64,000 nt of DNA from Anderseniella sp. (GTDB lineage: Bacteria > Pseudomonadota > Alphaproteobacteria > Rhizobiales > Aestuariivirgaceae), in assembly GCA_028289645.1 (NCBI GenBank), contig JANQOK010000015.1:248001-312000 (forward strand), given 5' to 3'. A program made the translations under genes and the position numbers. Under the pieces are notes generated by a model, which was not told the origin of the DNA, did not search any database, and saw only the letters and a list, made by a program, of their open reading frames with translations. Shown piece after piece: positions 10,718 through 19,333 of the stretch; within the stretch, counting starts at the first letter, position 1; each line of letters begins with the position of its first letter.

Positions 10718-11224
10718 GTGCTGATCTGGCCCAATCAAACTCAACCGGGAACTCTTGTGAAGTCGACTCCTATTACCATTGAACTGTATCCATATCGATC
10801 CCTGTCCCGGAAGGGGTTTGTCATCTTGATGTCGTGCATCGCCGCGGTCAGCTTCATTGCCGGCGTGGCATTCCTTTTGATGGGCGCCTGGCCGGTGTTT
10901 GGCTTCTTCGGCCTGGACGTGGCGCTGATCTGGTGGGCGATAAAACGCAACTACCGCGATGCCGAGTGCCAGGAGAATATCTGTATCAGTGACGAGGAAG
11001 TGACCATCACTCGGATGAAGGCGCACAGGCCGGATCAGACCCAGACCCTCGTCCGGGCCTGGGCCAGGGTTCGCCTGGAAGAAGACGTTGAGCGGGAGCT
11101 GATCGGCCGCCTGTTTCTGTCGTCGCGTGAGATGGTCACCGAGATCGGAAGTTTTCTGGCACCCTATGATCGCAAGTCCCTGGCCGCGACGCTAAAAGAG
11201 ATTCTGGCCCGGCCACGTATTTGA
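10718..11224 (+). CDS. DUF2244 domain membrane protein
   Basis: A 168-residue protein of unknown function. ITIELYPYRSLSRKGF opens the DUF2244 domain, followed by two adjacent transmembrane helices (about 31-52 and 57-75), then a cytoplasmic part rich in charged residues with RAWARVRLEED. The GTG at 10718 gives the longest form; a GTG 39 bases downstream (VKSTPITIEL) is equally plausible, as neither has a strong ribosome-binding site. Members of this family often lie near nth or cytochrome oxidase genes in alphaproteobacteria; here nth is directly divergent. Confidence 0.8.
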   Translation: MLIWPNQTQPGTLVKSTPITIELYPYRSLSRKGFVILMSCIAAVSFIAGVAFLLMGAWPVFGFFGLDVALIWWAIKRNYRDAECQENICISDEEVTITRMKAHRPDQTQTLVRAWARVRLEEDVERELIGRLFLSSREMVTEIGSFLAPYDRKSLAATLKEILARPRI

Positions 11225-11258
11225 TCCTCTTGTTCCCGTAAAACGGGTGGCTGTGGAT

Positions 11259-11282
11259 GTCCGGACGACCTATTGTCCGGAC
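11259..11282. promoter_or_regulatory. Paired GTCCGGAC palindromes before the AraC/MGMT gene
   Basis: The 8-base palindrome GTCCGGAC occurs twice, at 11259-11266 and 11275-11282, 16 bases apart start to start, which is about one and a half helical turns. The pair lies 31-54 bases ahead of the ATG at 11313. It could be an operator for the encoded AraC-type domain or another regulator. This is inference from symmetry and position only. Confidence 0.4.
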
Positions 11283-11312
11283 AGTGAAACAATAGTTCCA
11301 GGATCGCCCGTC

Positions 11313-12167
11313 ATGTTACAGACAGCCCAGACCAACGATTACGAGCTTGTACGGCGCACTATCGAATATGTGTCGGAAAACTGGCTTGACCATCCTTCGC
11401 TTGATGAAATCGCCGGCAATGTCGGCGCCAGCCCGGACTCTGTTCAGCGCAGCTTCTCGCGCTGGGCGGGCCTGACGCCAAAATCCTTCATGCAGGCGAT
11501 TACCATCGACCGGGCCAGGCAGCTGCTGCAGGATTCCGCAACGGTGCTGGATACGGCCTACGAGGTCGGGTTGTCAGGTGCCGGACGTCTGCACGACCTG
11601 TTCGTCACCCATGAAGGCATGCCGCCCGGCATCTACCGGGCCAAGGGTGCCGGCCTGACCATCACCTGGGGTTGCCATGCATCGCCATTCGGCACCGCTG
11701 TGGTGCTGACCACGGCGCATGGCCTGGCTGGACTGGCATTTGCCGATGACGGCGGAGAAATCGCGGCCTTTGAGGACATGGCCCGGCGCTGGCCGAACGC
11801 AGAATATGTGCGCGACGACAAGGCAACCGCTGCCATGGCCAAGCGCATTTTCGACCGCAATGAATGGCGCCCCGATCAGCCTTTGCGCATTGTCATGATC
11901 GGCACCGACTTCGAAGTCCGCGTCTGGGAAACCCTGTTGCGGATCCCGCTTGGCGCCGCGACCACGTATTCCGACGTGGCCGAGACGATCGGCAAGCCCA
12001 AGGCCGTTCGCGCCGTCGGCACCGCGGTCGGCAAGAACCCGATCTCGTTCGTGGTGCCCTGCCATCGTGTGCTGGGCAAGTCAGGTGGCCTGTGCGGATA
12101 TCACTGGGGCCTGACCCGCAAGAAGGCGATACTTGGCTGGGAAGCCGGAACCGTCGGCAACGCCTGA
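11313..12167 (+). CDS. AraC-type regulator fused to O6-methylguanine-DNA methyltransferase
   Basis: A 284-residue two-domain protein. Residues about 8-110 form an AraC-type double HTH (SLDEIAGNVGASPDSVQRSF, then PPGIYR). Residues about 115-280 form the alkyl-acceptor domain with the active-site motif PCHRV (Cys250), preceded by GAATTYSDVAETIG and followed by GGLCGYHWGLTRKKAILGWE. This is Ada-like but lacks the N-terminal zinc domain with the methylphosphotriester acceptor Cys, so it should repair O6-alkylguanine but cannot be switched on the way E. coli Ada is. An in-frame GTG at 11247 would add 22 residues but would run through the palindromes at 11259-11282, so the ATG is preferred. Confidence 0.88.
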   Translation: MLQTAQTNDYELVRRTIEYVSENWLDHPSLDEIAGNVGASPDSVQRSFSRWAGLTPKSFMQAITIDRARQLLQDSATVLDTAYEVGLSGAGRLHDLFVTHEGMPPGIYRAKGAGLTITWGCHASPFGTAVVLTTAHGLAGLAFADDGGEIAAFEDMARRWPNAEYVRDDKATAAMAKRIFDRNEWRPDQPLRIVMIGTDFEVRVWETLLRIPLGAATTYSDVAETIGKPKAVRAVGTAVGKNPISFVVPCHRVLGKSGGLCGYHWGLTRKKAILGWEAGTVGNA

Positions 12168-12191
12168 ACCGGTTCCGCCGCCCGGCTGCCG

Positions 12192-12812
12192 TCAGTGCTC
12201 CAGCACTTTTGAGCTGGCAATGGTGCCGTTGGCATTCAGCTTGTAGATGATCGGCACGCCGGTGGCGATCTCGCGCTTCAGGATGGTTTCCGGGCTCAGG
12301 CCTTCCAGCGCCATCACCAGCGCCCGCAGGGAGTTGCCGTGCGCCGCAACGATCACGGTCTTGCCGTCAAGCACATGCGGCTGGATCGCCTTCATGTAAT
12401 AGGGCAGGGACCGTGCCAGCGTATCGCGCAGGCTTTCGCCACCGGGTGGTTGCACATCATACGACCGGCGCCAGATGTGCACCTGGTCGTCGCCCCACTT
12501 CTTGCGCGCATCGTCCTTGTTCAGGCCTGTCAGGTCGCCATAGTCGCGTTCGTTCAGTGCCTGGTCGCGGGTGGTCGGCAAATCAGGTTGCCCGAGCTCA
12601 TCCAGCATGATGGTGAGTGTGCGCTGGGCGCGGTCGAGAACGCTGGTGAAGGCAACATCAAACACCAGCCCCTCGGCCTTCAGATTGCGGCCTGCCGTGT
12701 GTGCCTCCTCGACACCCTTGTCTGTCAGGCCGGGGTTCTCCCAGCCGGTGAACAGGTTCTTCAGGTTCCATTCGCTTTGTCCGTGCCTGACCAGCACAAG
12801 GGTTCCGCTCAT
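12192..12812 (-). CDS. gpmA: 2,3-bisphosphoglycerate-dependent phosphoglycerate mutase
   Basis: A 206-residue histidine-phosphatase-fold glycolytic enzyme interconverting 3- and 2-phosphoglycerate. The phosphoacceptor is His10 in [21 protein letters not shown] holds the conserved acid residues and [13 protein letters not shown] the second catalytic His. The protein is about 40 residues shorter than E. coli GpmA, which is normal for the short alphaproteobacterial form. It lies 30 bases downstream of dapB on the same strand and is very probably co-transcribed. Confidence 0.95.
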   Translation of the reverse strand: MSGTLVLVRHGQSEWNLKNLFTGWENPGLTDKGVEEAHTAGRNLKAEGLVFDVAFTSVLDRAQRTLTIMLDELGQPDLPTTRDQALNERDYGDLTGLNKDDARKKWGDDQVHIWRRSYDVQPPGGESLRDTLARSLPYYMKAIQPHVLDGKTVIVAAHGNSLRALVMALEGLSPETILKREIATGVPIIYKLNANGTIASSKVLEH

Positions 12813-12842
12813 GTGTTATACCGCCTTCCTTTATGGATGTTG

Positions 12843-13670
12843 TCAGGTGCCGATGCCAAGCACGTCCGTCATTGAATACAGCCCGGGTTTCTGATCATGC
12901 GCCCACAGCGCCGCCTTGATGGCGCCATTGGCGAAAATCTCCCGCGACTCGGCCTTGTGCGACAACTCGATACGCTCCGACTGCCCGGCAAATATCACGC
13001 TGTGATCGCCGACGACGCTGCCGCCGCGCAAGGTTGCAAACCCGATATCGCCGTCCTTACGGGCGCCGGTATGGCCGTCGCGGCTGCGCACGGAATGCTT
13101 TGCCAGGTCGGTTTTCCGCCCCTGTGCCGCTGCCTCGCCCAGCAGCAGGGCAGTGCCGGATGGCGCATCGACCTTGTGGCGATGGTGCATTTCCACCACC
13201 TCGATATCAAAACTCTCATCCAGCGATGCCGCGACCTGCCTGGTGATGGCTGCGAGAAGATTGACCCCGAGGCTCATATTGCCGGACTTGACGATGCGCG
13301 CGTGCCGCGAGGCGGCGTCAATGGCGGCCTCGTCGGTGGCGCTGAAACCGGTGGTGCCGATGACATGGACAATCCGCGCCTGCGCCGCGATACTCGTCAG
13401 CGCAACGCTGGCCGCGGGCACGGTGAAGTCGATTATCGCATCAGCCTTGGCCAGCACCGCAAGCGGATCGTCGGAGATCAGCGTGCCGATGTCGCCCAGG
13501 CCGGCCACGGCTCCCTGGTCTTTGCCGACCAGGGGCGAGCCTTTCGGTTCAAGGCCGCCTGCGACTTCGCACGACGCGTGCTCATGAATGAGCCGGGTCA
13601 GCGTCTGACCCATGCGCCCGCCGGCACCTGCAACAACAAGCTTGAGCATTTTTCTGAAGGACCCGTTCAT
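12843..13670 (-). CDS. dapB: 4-hydroxy-tetrahydrodipicolinate reductase
   Basis: A 275-residue NAD(P)H-dependent reductase of the lysine/diaminopimelate pathway. The Rossmann loop [12 protein letters not shown] is at 13-24. The catalytic region is [20 protein letters not shown], with the His pair and the Lys that act on the ring. [12 protein letters not shown] and the nucleotide-stacking VIGTTGFS are also present. The first Met (13670) is used; a second in-frame Met seven residues on ([11 protein letters not shown]) matches some homologues equally well. It heads dapB-gpmA. Confidence 0.95.
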   Translation of the reverse strand: MNGSFRKMLKLVVAGAGGRMGQTLTRLIHEHASCEVAGGLEPKGSPLVGKDQGAVAGLGDIGTLISDDPLAVLAKADAIIDFTVPAASVALTSIAAQARIVHVIGTTGFSATDEAAIDAASRHARIVKSGNMSLGVNLLAAITRQVAASLDESFDIEVVEMHHRHKVDAPSGTALLLGEAAAQGRKTDLAKHSVRSRDGHTGARKDGDIGFATLRGGSVVGDHSVIFAGQSERIELSHKAESREIFANGAIKAALWAHDQKPGLYSMTDVLGIGT

Positions 13671-13707
13671 TGAGGTTTGAATGTGCCGGATGTGATACCA
13701 GTGTCTG

Positions 13708-13746
13708 GCGGCAATGCCTAGGGGTCTGACCCCAGCCTGTTGCCGC
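13708..13746. repeat. Nested inverted repeat between dapB and the SRPBCC gene
   Basis: Outer arms GCGGCAA (13708-13714) and TTGCCGC (13740-13746) enclose an inner palindrome GGGGTC-T-GACCCC (13721-13733). Both genes point away from it, so it is not a terminator for either. It may be an operator, an RNA hairpin in a leader, or a copy of a dispersed intergenic palindrome. Confidence 0.5.
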
Positions 13747-13831
13747 AGCGCTTTGTTATTTGTGCGATGGACAATGACGGTTCCAGCGGGCAGACTTGGC
13801 TAATCTGATTAAAACGGGGAAGTTGCTTATC

Positions 13832-14254
13832 ATGTTGAATGTTCACGAATCTGCTGTGTTGAGTTCCGGTGCCACTGAAGTCTGGACGGCAATCAGTGAT
13901 TTCGGAAACCTGGCCGAATGGCATCCTGCGGCGGTGACATCAACAACGGAAAACCGCGGCGAGGACACAATACGTGTCATCAACATTTCAGGTGGTGGTG
14001 TGCTGACGGAGAAACTCGAGGCTCATAGTGATGAAACCATGAGCCAGAGCTATTCCATAGTCGACGGTCCGTTGCCGGTTTCCGATTACCTGTCGACCAT
14101 CAAGGTGACAGCCGGCGACGACGGCCGATGCACGGTCGACTGGTCAGGCGAGTTCAACGCTGACGGGGCGGACGATGAGACGGCAAAAAAGATAATCTCT
14201 GGAATTTACACAGCCGGTCTTTCGGCTCTGACCAAGCGCTTTGGCCACGGGTAA
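13832..14254 (+). CDS. SRPBCC-family protein (polyketide cyclase / MxaD-like)
   Basis: A 140-residue single-domain START/Bet v1-like protein. The order of elements fits SRPBCC: HESAVLSSGATEVWTAISDF opening, NLAEWHPA near residue 28, a run of beta strands, and a long C-terminal helix (DDETAKKIISGIYTAGLSAL). The family binds hydrophobic ligands in a cavity; no ligand can be predicted. The start at MLNVHES is favoured because GGGGAAG lies 12-16 bases upstream; a TTG further up would add 12 residues. It converges on the DUF1330 gene with two bases between stops. Confidence 0.75.
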   Translation: MLNVHESAVLSSGATEVWTAISDFGNLAEWHPAAVTSTTENRGEDTIRVINISGGGVLTEKLEAHSDETMSQSYSIVDGPLPVSDYLSTIKVTAGDDGRCTVDWSGEFNADGADDETAKKIISGIYTAGLSALTKRFGHG

Positions 14255-14256
14255 AA

Positions 14257-14544
14257 TCAAAGACCCTCAACGATGACAATATCGGCGTCACCGGCACCGA
14301 CGCGCTTGGCGCGGGCTGCCTGGTATTCGTCGCTGTTGAAGCAGTCGACGGCATCCTGGTAACTGTCAAATTCAATCACCACGTTGCGGGCCTTGCCGGC
14401 GCCTTCCATCTGGGAATGCTGGCCGCCGCGAGCCAGCATGCGGGCATTGTACTTCTTGAACGCCTCCGGTGCCGCGTCGGCGTAGTGCTTGTACTGATCA
14501 GGGTCCGTCACGGTGACGTGCGCAATCCAGTATCCCTTGGCCAT
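14257..14544 (-). CDS. DUF1330 domain protein
   Basis: A 95-residue ferredoxin-like-fold protein. KGYWIAHVTVTDPDQYKHY at the start, FLARGG-like (here MLARGGQHSQMEG) in the middle, and VVIEFDSYQDAVDCFNSDEY and YQAARAKR toward the end are characteristic of DUF1330, a dimeric alpha/beta barrel family without agreed function. A good AAGGAG ribosome-binding site lies eight bases before the ATG. It is downstream of dnaJ on the same strand (55 bases) but probably independent of the chaperone role. Confidence 0.85.
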   Translation of the reverse strand: MAKGYWIAHVTVTDPDQYKHYADAAPEAFKKYNARMLARGGQHSQMEGAGKARNVVIEFDSYQDAVDCFNSDEYQAARAKRVGAGDADIVIVEGL

Positions 14545-14599
14545 TCAGGTGTCTCCTTGCACCAGATCAGTATGATTTCTGATCGATTTCAAAGTTGAT

Positions 14600-15748
14600 C
14601 TAGCTGCCGAAACTGTCCCAGAACGAGCGCGCCTTGGTGAAAAATCCGGCCGACTGGGGAGAATTGTCCTTGGCCTGGCTTTCAAATTCGCGCAGCAGCT
14701 CCTTTTGTTTGCGGGTCAGGTTCACCGGCGTTTCGACGCTGACCTGGATATACATGTCGCCATGCTGGCTTGAACGCAGAACCGGCATGCCCTTGCCCTT
14801 GAGGCGGAATTGCTTGCCGCCCTGGGTGCCTTCGGGAATGGTCACCCGCGCCTTCTTGCCGTCGATGGTCGGCACTTCGATTTCGCCACCCAGTGCAGCG
14901 GACGTCATCGAGATGGGTACCCGGGAAAACAGGTCGGCTCCGTCGCGCTGGAAGAACTCGTGCTGCTTGATCGACAGGAATATATAGAGATCACCGGACG
15001 GGCCGCCGCGCACGCCACTTTCGCCTTCATTGGCAAGCCGGATGCGGGTGCCGTCTTCCACGCCGGCGGGAATGTTCACCGACAGGGTGCGTTCCTTCTG
15101 GACCCGGCCCTGGCCGGAACAGTTCGTGCATGGATCGGATATCACGGTGCCGCGGCCATGGCATGTCGGACAGGCCCGTTCTACCGTGAAGAAACCGGAT
15201 GATGACCGCACTGCGCCCTGGCCGTTGCAGGTCGGACAGGTGGTCGGGCTGGTGCCCGGCTTGGCGCCGCTGCCGTCGCAAACCTCGCAGGTGACAGATG
15301 TAGGCACTCGGATCTGCGCCGACTTGCCGGCATAGGCGTCGGTAAGCGAGATGTCCATGTCATAGCGCAGGTCCGAACCCCGTGCGGCATTGCTGCCCCC
15401 GCGGCCGCCTGCACGGCGGCCACCGCCACCCATGAATTCGCCGAACAGGTCTTCGAAAATGTCGGACATGGAGGATGAAAACTCAGGCCCGAACCCGGGT
15501 CCGCCTGCGCCGCCGCGGCCATCTTCGAACGCCGCGTGGCCGAAGCGGTCATAGGCAGCGCGCTTTTGTGGCTCCTTCAGGACCTCGTAGGCTTCGCTGA
15601 CTTCCTTGAATTTCTGTTCTGCTGAACTGTCGCCGGGATTGGCGTCGGGATGGTACTGTTTCGCCATTTTGCGAAAGGCGCTTTTCAGCTCCTTGTCATC
15701 GGCGTTCTTACCGACGCCCAGCACCTCGTAATAATCTCGTTTCGCCAT
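14600..15748 (-). CDS. dnaJ: Chaperone protein DnaJ
   Basis: A 382-residue class A J-protein that delivers unfolded clients to DnaK and stimulates its ATPase. The J domain (1-70) has HPD at 33-35. A Gly/Phe-rich linker (about 75-125) follows, then a zinc domain with four CxxCxGxG repeats ([32 protein letters not shown]), and a C-terminal client-binding domain. The start [11 protein letters not shown] is the universal family beginning, so the upstream 21-codon extension is excluded. It lies 138 bases after dnaK, with a strong hairpin in between. Confidence 0.98.
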   Translation of the reverse strand: MAKRDYYEVLGVGKNADDKELKSAFRKMAKQYHPDANPGDSSAEQKFKEVSEAYEVLKEPQKRAAYDRFGHAAFEDGRGGAGGPGFGPEFSSSMSDIFEDLFGEFMGGGGRRAGGRGGSNAARGSDLRYDMDISLTDAYAGKSAQIRVPTSVTCEVCDGSGAKPGTSPTTCPTCNGQGAVRSSSGFFTVERACPTCHGRGTVISDPCTNCSGQGRVQKERTLSVNIPAGVEDGTRIRLANEGESGVRGGPSGDLYIFLSIKQHEFFQRDGADLFSRVPISMTSAALGGEIEVPTIDGKKARVTIPEGTQGGKQFRLKGKGMPVLRSSQHGDMYIQVSVETPVNLTRKQKELLREFESQAKDNSPQSAGFFTKARSFWDSFGS

Positions 15749-15837
15749 TTCGTACTCAGCCTGCTTGCTGGTTGCCCCGAAGACCATCGCGGGTATGTGC
15801 CGAGAATGCAACCTCCGCGGGGGTCATCCAAAATGCA

Positions 15838-15862
15838 CTCTGGAGCCAACAAGGCTCCAGAG
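15838..15862 (-). terminator. Perfect 10-bp hairpin between dnaK and dnaJ
   Basis: CTCTGGAGCC (15838-15847) and GGCTCCAGAG (15853-15862) form a perfect 10-bp stem with a 5-base loop. Read in the direction of transcription it is followed by TGCATTTTGG, a poor U tract. It may cause partial termination or protect the 3' end of processed dnaK mRNA, lowering dnaJ relative to dnaK. The role is inference; the hairpin is clear. Confidence 0.6.
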
Positions 15863-15886
15863 CGATTTTCAATGACATTGACGTCC

Positions 15887-17812
15887 TCAGGATGCCTTTT
15901 TGTCGTCTTCGTCGTCCCGGACCTCTTCGAAGTCCGCATCGACGATGTCTTCTTCCGGCGCGTCGCCGCCTTCACCGGACTCGCTGTCAGCTTCTGCGGC
16001 CGCCTCGGCCTGAGCCTGATACATGGCTTCACCAAGCTTCATGGCAGCTTGCGACAGCGTGTTGGTCTTGGTCTGGATCTCTTCGGCACTGTCGCCTTCA
16101 AGAGCCGACTTGAGATCGTCGATCGCGGCGCTCACAGCCGACCGGTCGGCCTCTGAGATCTTGTCGCCGTGTTCAGACAAGGACTTTTCAGTCGAATGGA
16201 TCAAGGCTTCGCCATGGTTCTTGGCTTCCACCATCTCCTTGTTCTTCTTGTCTTCCTCAGCGTGGCTTTCCGCGTCCTTGACCATTGTTTCGACTTCTTC
16301 GTCCGACAGACCGCCAGACGCCTGGATGCGGATCTGCTGTTCCTTGCCGGTCGCCTTGTCCTTGGCCGACACGTTGACGATACCGTTGGCATCGATGTCG
16401 AAAGTCACCTCGATCTGCGGCACGCCGCGCGGTGCGGTTGGAATGCCCATCAGGTCGAAATTGCCCAGCATCTTGTTGTGCTGTGCCATTTCACGCTCAC
16501 CCTGGAATACCCGGATGGTTACAGCGGTCTGGTTGTCGTCAGCCGTCGAGAACACCTGGCTCTTCTTGGTCGGAATGGTCGTATTGCGGTCGATCAGCCG
16601 GGTGAACACACCACCCAGGGTTTCGATGCCCAGTGACAGCGGCGTCACGTCGAGCAGCAGCACGTCCTTGACCTCGCCCTGCAGCACGCCGGCCTGGATG
16701 GCAGCACCGATGGCAACAACCTCATCCGGGTTGACGCCCTTGTGCGGTTCCTTGCCGAAGAACGACTTGACCGTTTCGATAACCTTGGGCATGCGGGTCA
16801 TGCCGCCGACCAGCACAACTTCGTCAATGTCGGATGCTTTCAGTCCGGCATCCTTGAGGGCCGACTTGCACGGTCCGACAGTGCGCTGGATAAGGTCGTC
16901 CACCAGCGATTCCAGCTTGGCGCGGGTCATTTTCAAGGTCAGGTGCTTGGGACCGGACGCATCCGCGGTGATGAACGGCAGGTTGATTTCGGTCTGGGTG
17001 CCAGACGACAGTTCGATCTTGGCTTTCTCAGCCGCTTCCTTCAGGCGCTGCAGGGCCAGCTTGTCTTCGCGCAGATCAATGCTGTTTTCCTTTTTGAACT
17101 CGTCGGCGAGATAGTCGACGATGCGCATGTCGAAGTCTTCACCACCGAGGAACGTGTCGCCGTTGGTCGACTTCACTTCAAACACGCCGTCACCGATTTC
17201 CAGGATCGACACGTCGAAGGTGCCGCCGCCCAGATCGTATACGGCGATGGTGCCGGCATCCTTCTTGTCGAGGCCATAGGCCAGTGCGGCTGCGGTCGGC
17301 TCGTTGATGATGCGCAGCACTTCGAGACCGGCAATCTTGCCGGCATCCTTGGTGGCCTGGCGCTGGCTGTCATTGAAGTAGGCAGGAACCGTGATCACCG
17401 CCTGGGTGACACTTTCGCCCAGATGGCGTTCTGCGGTTTCCTTCATTTTCTGAAGCGTCATGGCGGAGATCTGCGAAGGCGCATATTTCTTGCCCATGGA
17501 CTCAACCCATGCGTCGCCATTGTCAGCCTTGACGATGGCATAGGGAACCAGCTTCTTGTCCTTTTCAACCATCGGGTCGTCCATGCGCCGTCCGATCAGG
17601 CGCTTGATGGCGAAGAATGTGTTTTCAGGGTTCGTGACACCCTGGCGCTTGGCAGGCTGACCTACCAGCGTCTCATCATCACCGGTGAAGGCGACGATAG
17701 AAGGTGTGGTACGCGCACCTTCGGCATTTTCAACTACTTTCGGGCTTCCGCCCTCCATGACCGCAACACACGAGTTTGTGGTTCCAAGGTCAATTCCGAT
17801 TACCTTACCCAT
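15887..17812 (-). CDS. dnaK: Chaperone protein DnaK (Hsp70)
   Basis: A 641-residue Hsp70. The ATPase domain (1-385) starts [15 protein letters not shown] and has [12 protein letters not shown] and [10 protein letters not shown]. The conserved interdomain linker [15 protein letters not shown] follows, then the substrate-binding domain and helical lid, ending in an acidic tail with [12 protein letters not shown]. The start chosen excludes a 41-residue upstream extension, because the family always begins at [11 protein letters not shown] sigma-32-type promoter lies about 150 bases upstream. dnaJ follows on the same strand; grpE and hrcA are about 0.8 kb away on the same strand, separated by the alkB-like gene. 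Confidence 0.99.
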   Translation of the reverse strand: MGKVIGIDLGTTNSCVAVMEGGSPKVVENAEGARTTPSIVAFTGDDETLVGQPAKRQGVTNPENTFFAIKRLIGRRMDDPMVEKDKKLVPYAIVKADNGDAWVESMGKKYAPSQISAMTLQKMKETAERHLGESVTQAVITVPAYFNDSQRQATKDAGKIAGLEVLRIINEPTAAALAYGLDKKDAGTIAVYDLGGGTFDVSILEIGDGVFEVKSTNGDTFLGGEDFDMRIVDYLADEFKKENSIDLREDKLALQRLKEAAEKAKIELSSGTQTEINLPFITADASGPKHLTLKMTRAKLESLVDDLIQRTVGPCKSALKDAGLKASDIDEVVLVGGMTRMPKVIETVKSFFGKEPHKGVNPDEVVAIGAAIQAGVLQGEVKDVLLLDVTPLSLGIETLGGVFTRLIDRNTTIPTKKSQVFSTADDNQTAVTIRVFQGEREMAQHNKMLGNFDLMGIPTAPRGVPQIEVTFDIDANGIVNVSAKDKATGKEQQIRIQASGGLSDEEVETMVKDAESHAEEDKKNKEMVEAKNHGEALIHSTEKSLSEHGDKISEADRSAVSAAIDDLKSALEGDSAEEIQTKTNTLSQAAMKLGEAMYQAQAEAAAEADSESGEGGDAPEEDIVDADFEEVRDDEDDKKAS

Positions 17813-17964
17813 AATGCCCTCCATTAGGCCGTCTGTTGCCATGCCCTTTACTATCGGCGCATGGGTATCCGGTTCCGCCGGTAACAGACTCCAGTTGCTT
17901 CCTGACATTCCGGACATCGCCAAGCCTTGCGGCAATCAGGCGTTACGTCCGGCGTTCGAGACGC

Positions 17965-17994
17965 TATATAGGGAGGCTTGGCGCAGGCATCAAG
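17965..17994 (-). promoter_or_regulatory. Sigma-32 (RpoH) type promoter of dnaK
   Basis: On the minus strand CTTGAT (17989-17994) is followed after 15 bases by CCCTATAT (17966-17973). This is close to the RpoH pattern, CTTGAA and CCCCATnT with 13-17 bases between. Transcription would start near 17958, giving a leader of about 145 bases. The -35 element is 17 bases from the ATG of the divergent alkB-like gene. Confidence 0.75.
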
Positions 17995-18010
17995 ACAGTG
18001 TTGTAACAAG

Positions 18011-18619
18011 ATGCAAATTGATGGGATTCAAATATACCCCGGTTATCTGGACCGTGACGCGCAGGCGGCGCTGGTTGCAACCTTGCGGGAACTGGTCGCT
18101 GAATGCCCGTTTTACACACCGTCGATGCCGCGGTCCGGCAAGCCGCTGTCGGTTCGCATGACGAATTTCGGCCCGTTGGGCTGGGTGACCGACAAGCAGG
18201 GTTACAGATATCAGCCCTGCCATCCTGAAACCGGCAGACCGTGGCCGGCCATACCGGCACAGTTGCTGGAGTTGTGGGAGAACCTGGCGCACTACCCGCG
18301 CCCGCCGGAGGCCTGCCTGGTCAACCATTACACCGGCAAGGCCCGCATGGGCCTGCATCAAGACAGGGACGAAATGGATTTCGACGCACCGGTGCTGTCG
18401 GTTTCACTCGGCGACACGGCGGTGTTCCGCATCGGCGGTAGTGCGCGAAAAGACCCGACGCGCTCGATCAGGCTGCAATCGGGCGATGTGCTGGTCATGG
18501 GCGGACCTGCCCGGATGAACTTTCACGGGGTCGACAGGGTATTGCCTGCCACCTCGACACTGCTGAACGGCGGCGGCAGGCTCAATCTCACCCTGCGCCG
18601 GGTGACCTTGCCGGGCTGA
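18011..18619 (+). CDS. AlkB-like 2-oxoglutarate/Fe(II)-dependent dioxygenase
   Basis: A 202-residue protein of the AlkB family, which oxidatively removes methyl groups such as 1-methyladenine and 3-methylcytosine from DNA or RNA. Iron ligands fit the H-x-D...H pattern: His116 and Asp118 in GLHQDRDE, and His172 in MNFHGVDR. The 2-oxoglutarate-binding region is RLNLTLRRV (190-198), with NHYTGKARMG before the iron site. The ATG at 18011 is preferred to an upstream TTG at 17978 that would lie inside the dnaK promoter. Its stop abuts the stop of grpE with no spacer. Together with nth, the AraC/MGMT fusion and mutS it makes this a region with several DNA-repair genes. Confidence 0.9.
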   Translation: MQIDGIQIYPGYLDRDAQAALVATLRELVAECPFYTPSMPRSGKPLSVRMTNFGPLGWVTDKQGYRYQPCHPETGRPWPAIPAQLLELWENLAHYPRPPEACLVNHYTGKARMGLHQDRDEMDFDAPVLSVSLGDTAVFRIGGSARKDPTRSIRLQSGDVLVMGGPARMNFHGVDRVLPATSTLLNGGGRLNLTLRRVTLPG

Positions 18620-19264
18620 TCACTTTTTCTTGGCCTTGCTTTTGTCTTCCTCGGCAGGTTCGGCAGGTGCAGCCTGCTTCGCGACACCGACCATGGCCGG
18701 GCGCAGGACCCGCTCGCCGATCTTGAAGCCGGTCTGGACCACCTGGACCACGGTGCCGTTGGGTTTGTCGGTGCCGGGAACCTCGAACATGGCCTGGTGA
18801 AAGTGCGGATCAAACTTCTCATCGAGCGGGTTAACTTCCGCTATACCATGTTTCTGGAAAGAATTGAGCAGTTCGCGGCGGGTCAGCTCGATGCCTTCAA
18901 TGAGATTGCGCGTCGCCTCGTCAGCGGTCTTGCGGGCATCGTCCGGCATCATTTCCAGCGCTTTGGCCATGCTGTCGCTGACCGACAGCAGGTCGCGGGC
19001 GAAATTTGTGGCTGCATACAGTGTGGCTTCGGCCTTTTCGCGCTCAGCGCGCTTGCGCAGGTTTTCCGTTTCCGCCATGGCGCGCAGGACACGGTCCTTC
19101 AAATCGGCGTTTTCGGTGGCCAATTCCTCATAGGTGTCCATCCCGAGATCGTCGTCGCCGGCTTCTTCATCGAGCAGCGCGTCGGCGGCCGCTTCAAGCT
19201 GTTCCTTGGTCAGGGTTTCTTCCGGAACATTGTCGTTTTCCGGTACAGGCTTGTTTTCGGTCAT
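18620..19264 (-). CDS. grpE: Nucleotide exchange factor GrpE
   Basis: A 214-residue GrpE, which releases ADP from DnaK. An acidic, disordered N-terminus (about 1-40) is followed by a long dimerising coiled coil (about 45-110, with NADLKDRVLRAMAETENLRKR). The beta domain has NSFQKHGIAEVNP, FDPHFHQAMFEV and VVQVVQTGFKIGERVLRPAMV, and a Lys-rich tail ends it. MTENKPVPENDN is taken as the start. It lies 69 bases after hrcA and is probably co-transcribed with it. Confidence 0.96.
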   Translation of the reverse strand: MTENKPVPENDNVPEETLTKEQLEAAADALLDEEAGDDDLGMDTYEELATENADLKDRVLRAMAETENLRKRAEREKAEATLYAATNFARDLLSVSDSMAKALEMMPDDARKTADEATRNLIEGIELTRRELLNSFQKHGIAEVNPLDEKFDPHFHQAMFEVPGTDKPNGTVVQVVQTGFKIGERVLRPAMVGVAKQAAPAEPAEEDKSKAKKK

Positions 19265-19333
19265 GGCATTTGATCCGCAAATTCGTGAAAGTTTTGATTT
19301 ATGCAACGCATATCAGCTTTTCACGGCCAAGAA

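Noticed and set aside
15811-17935. N-terminal extensions on dnaK (41 residues) and dnaJ (21 residues)
   Set aside because: Both families begin at the chosen Met ([10 protein letters not shown] and [11 protein letters not shown]), and the extensions have no similarity to anything.
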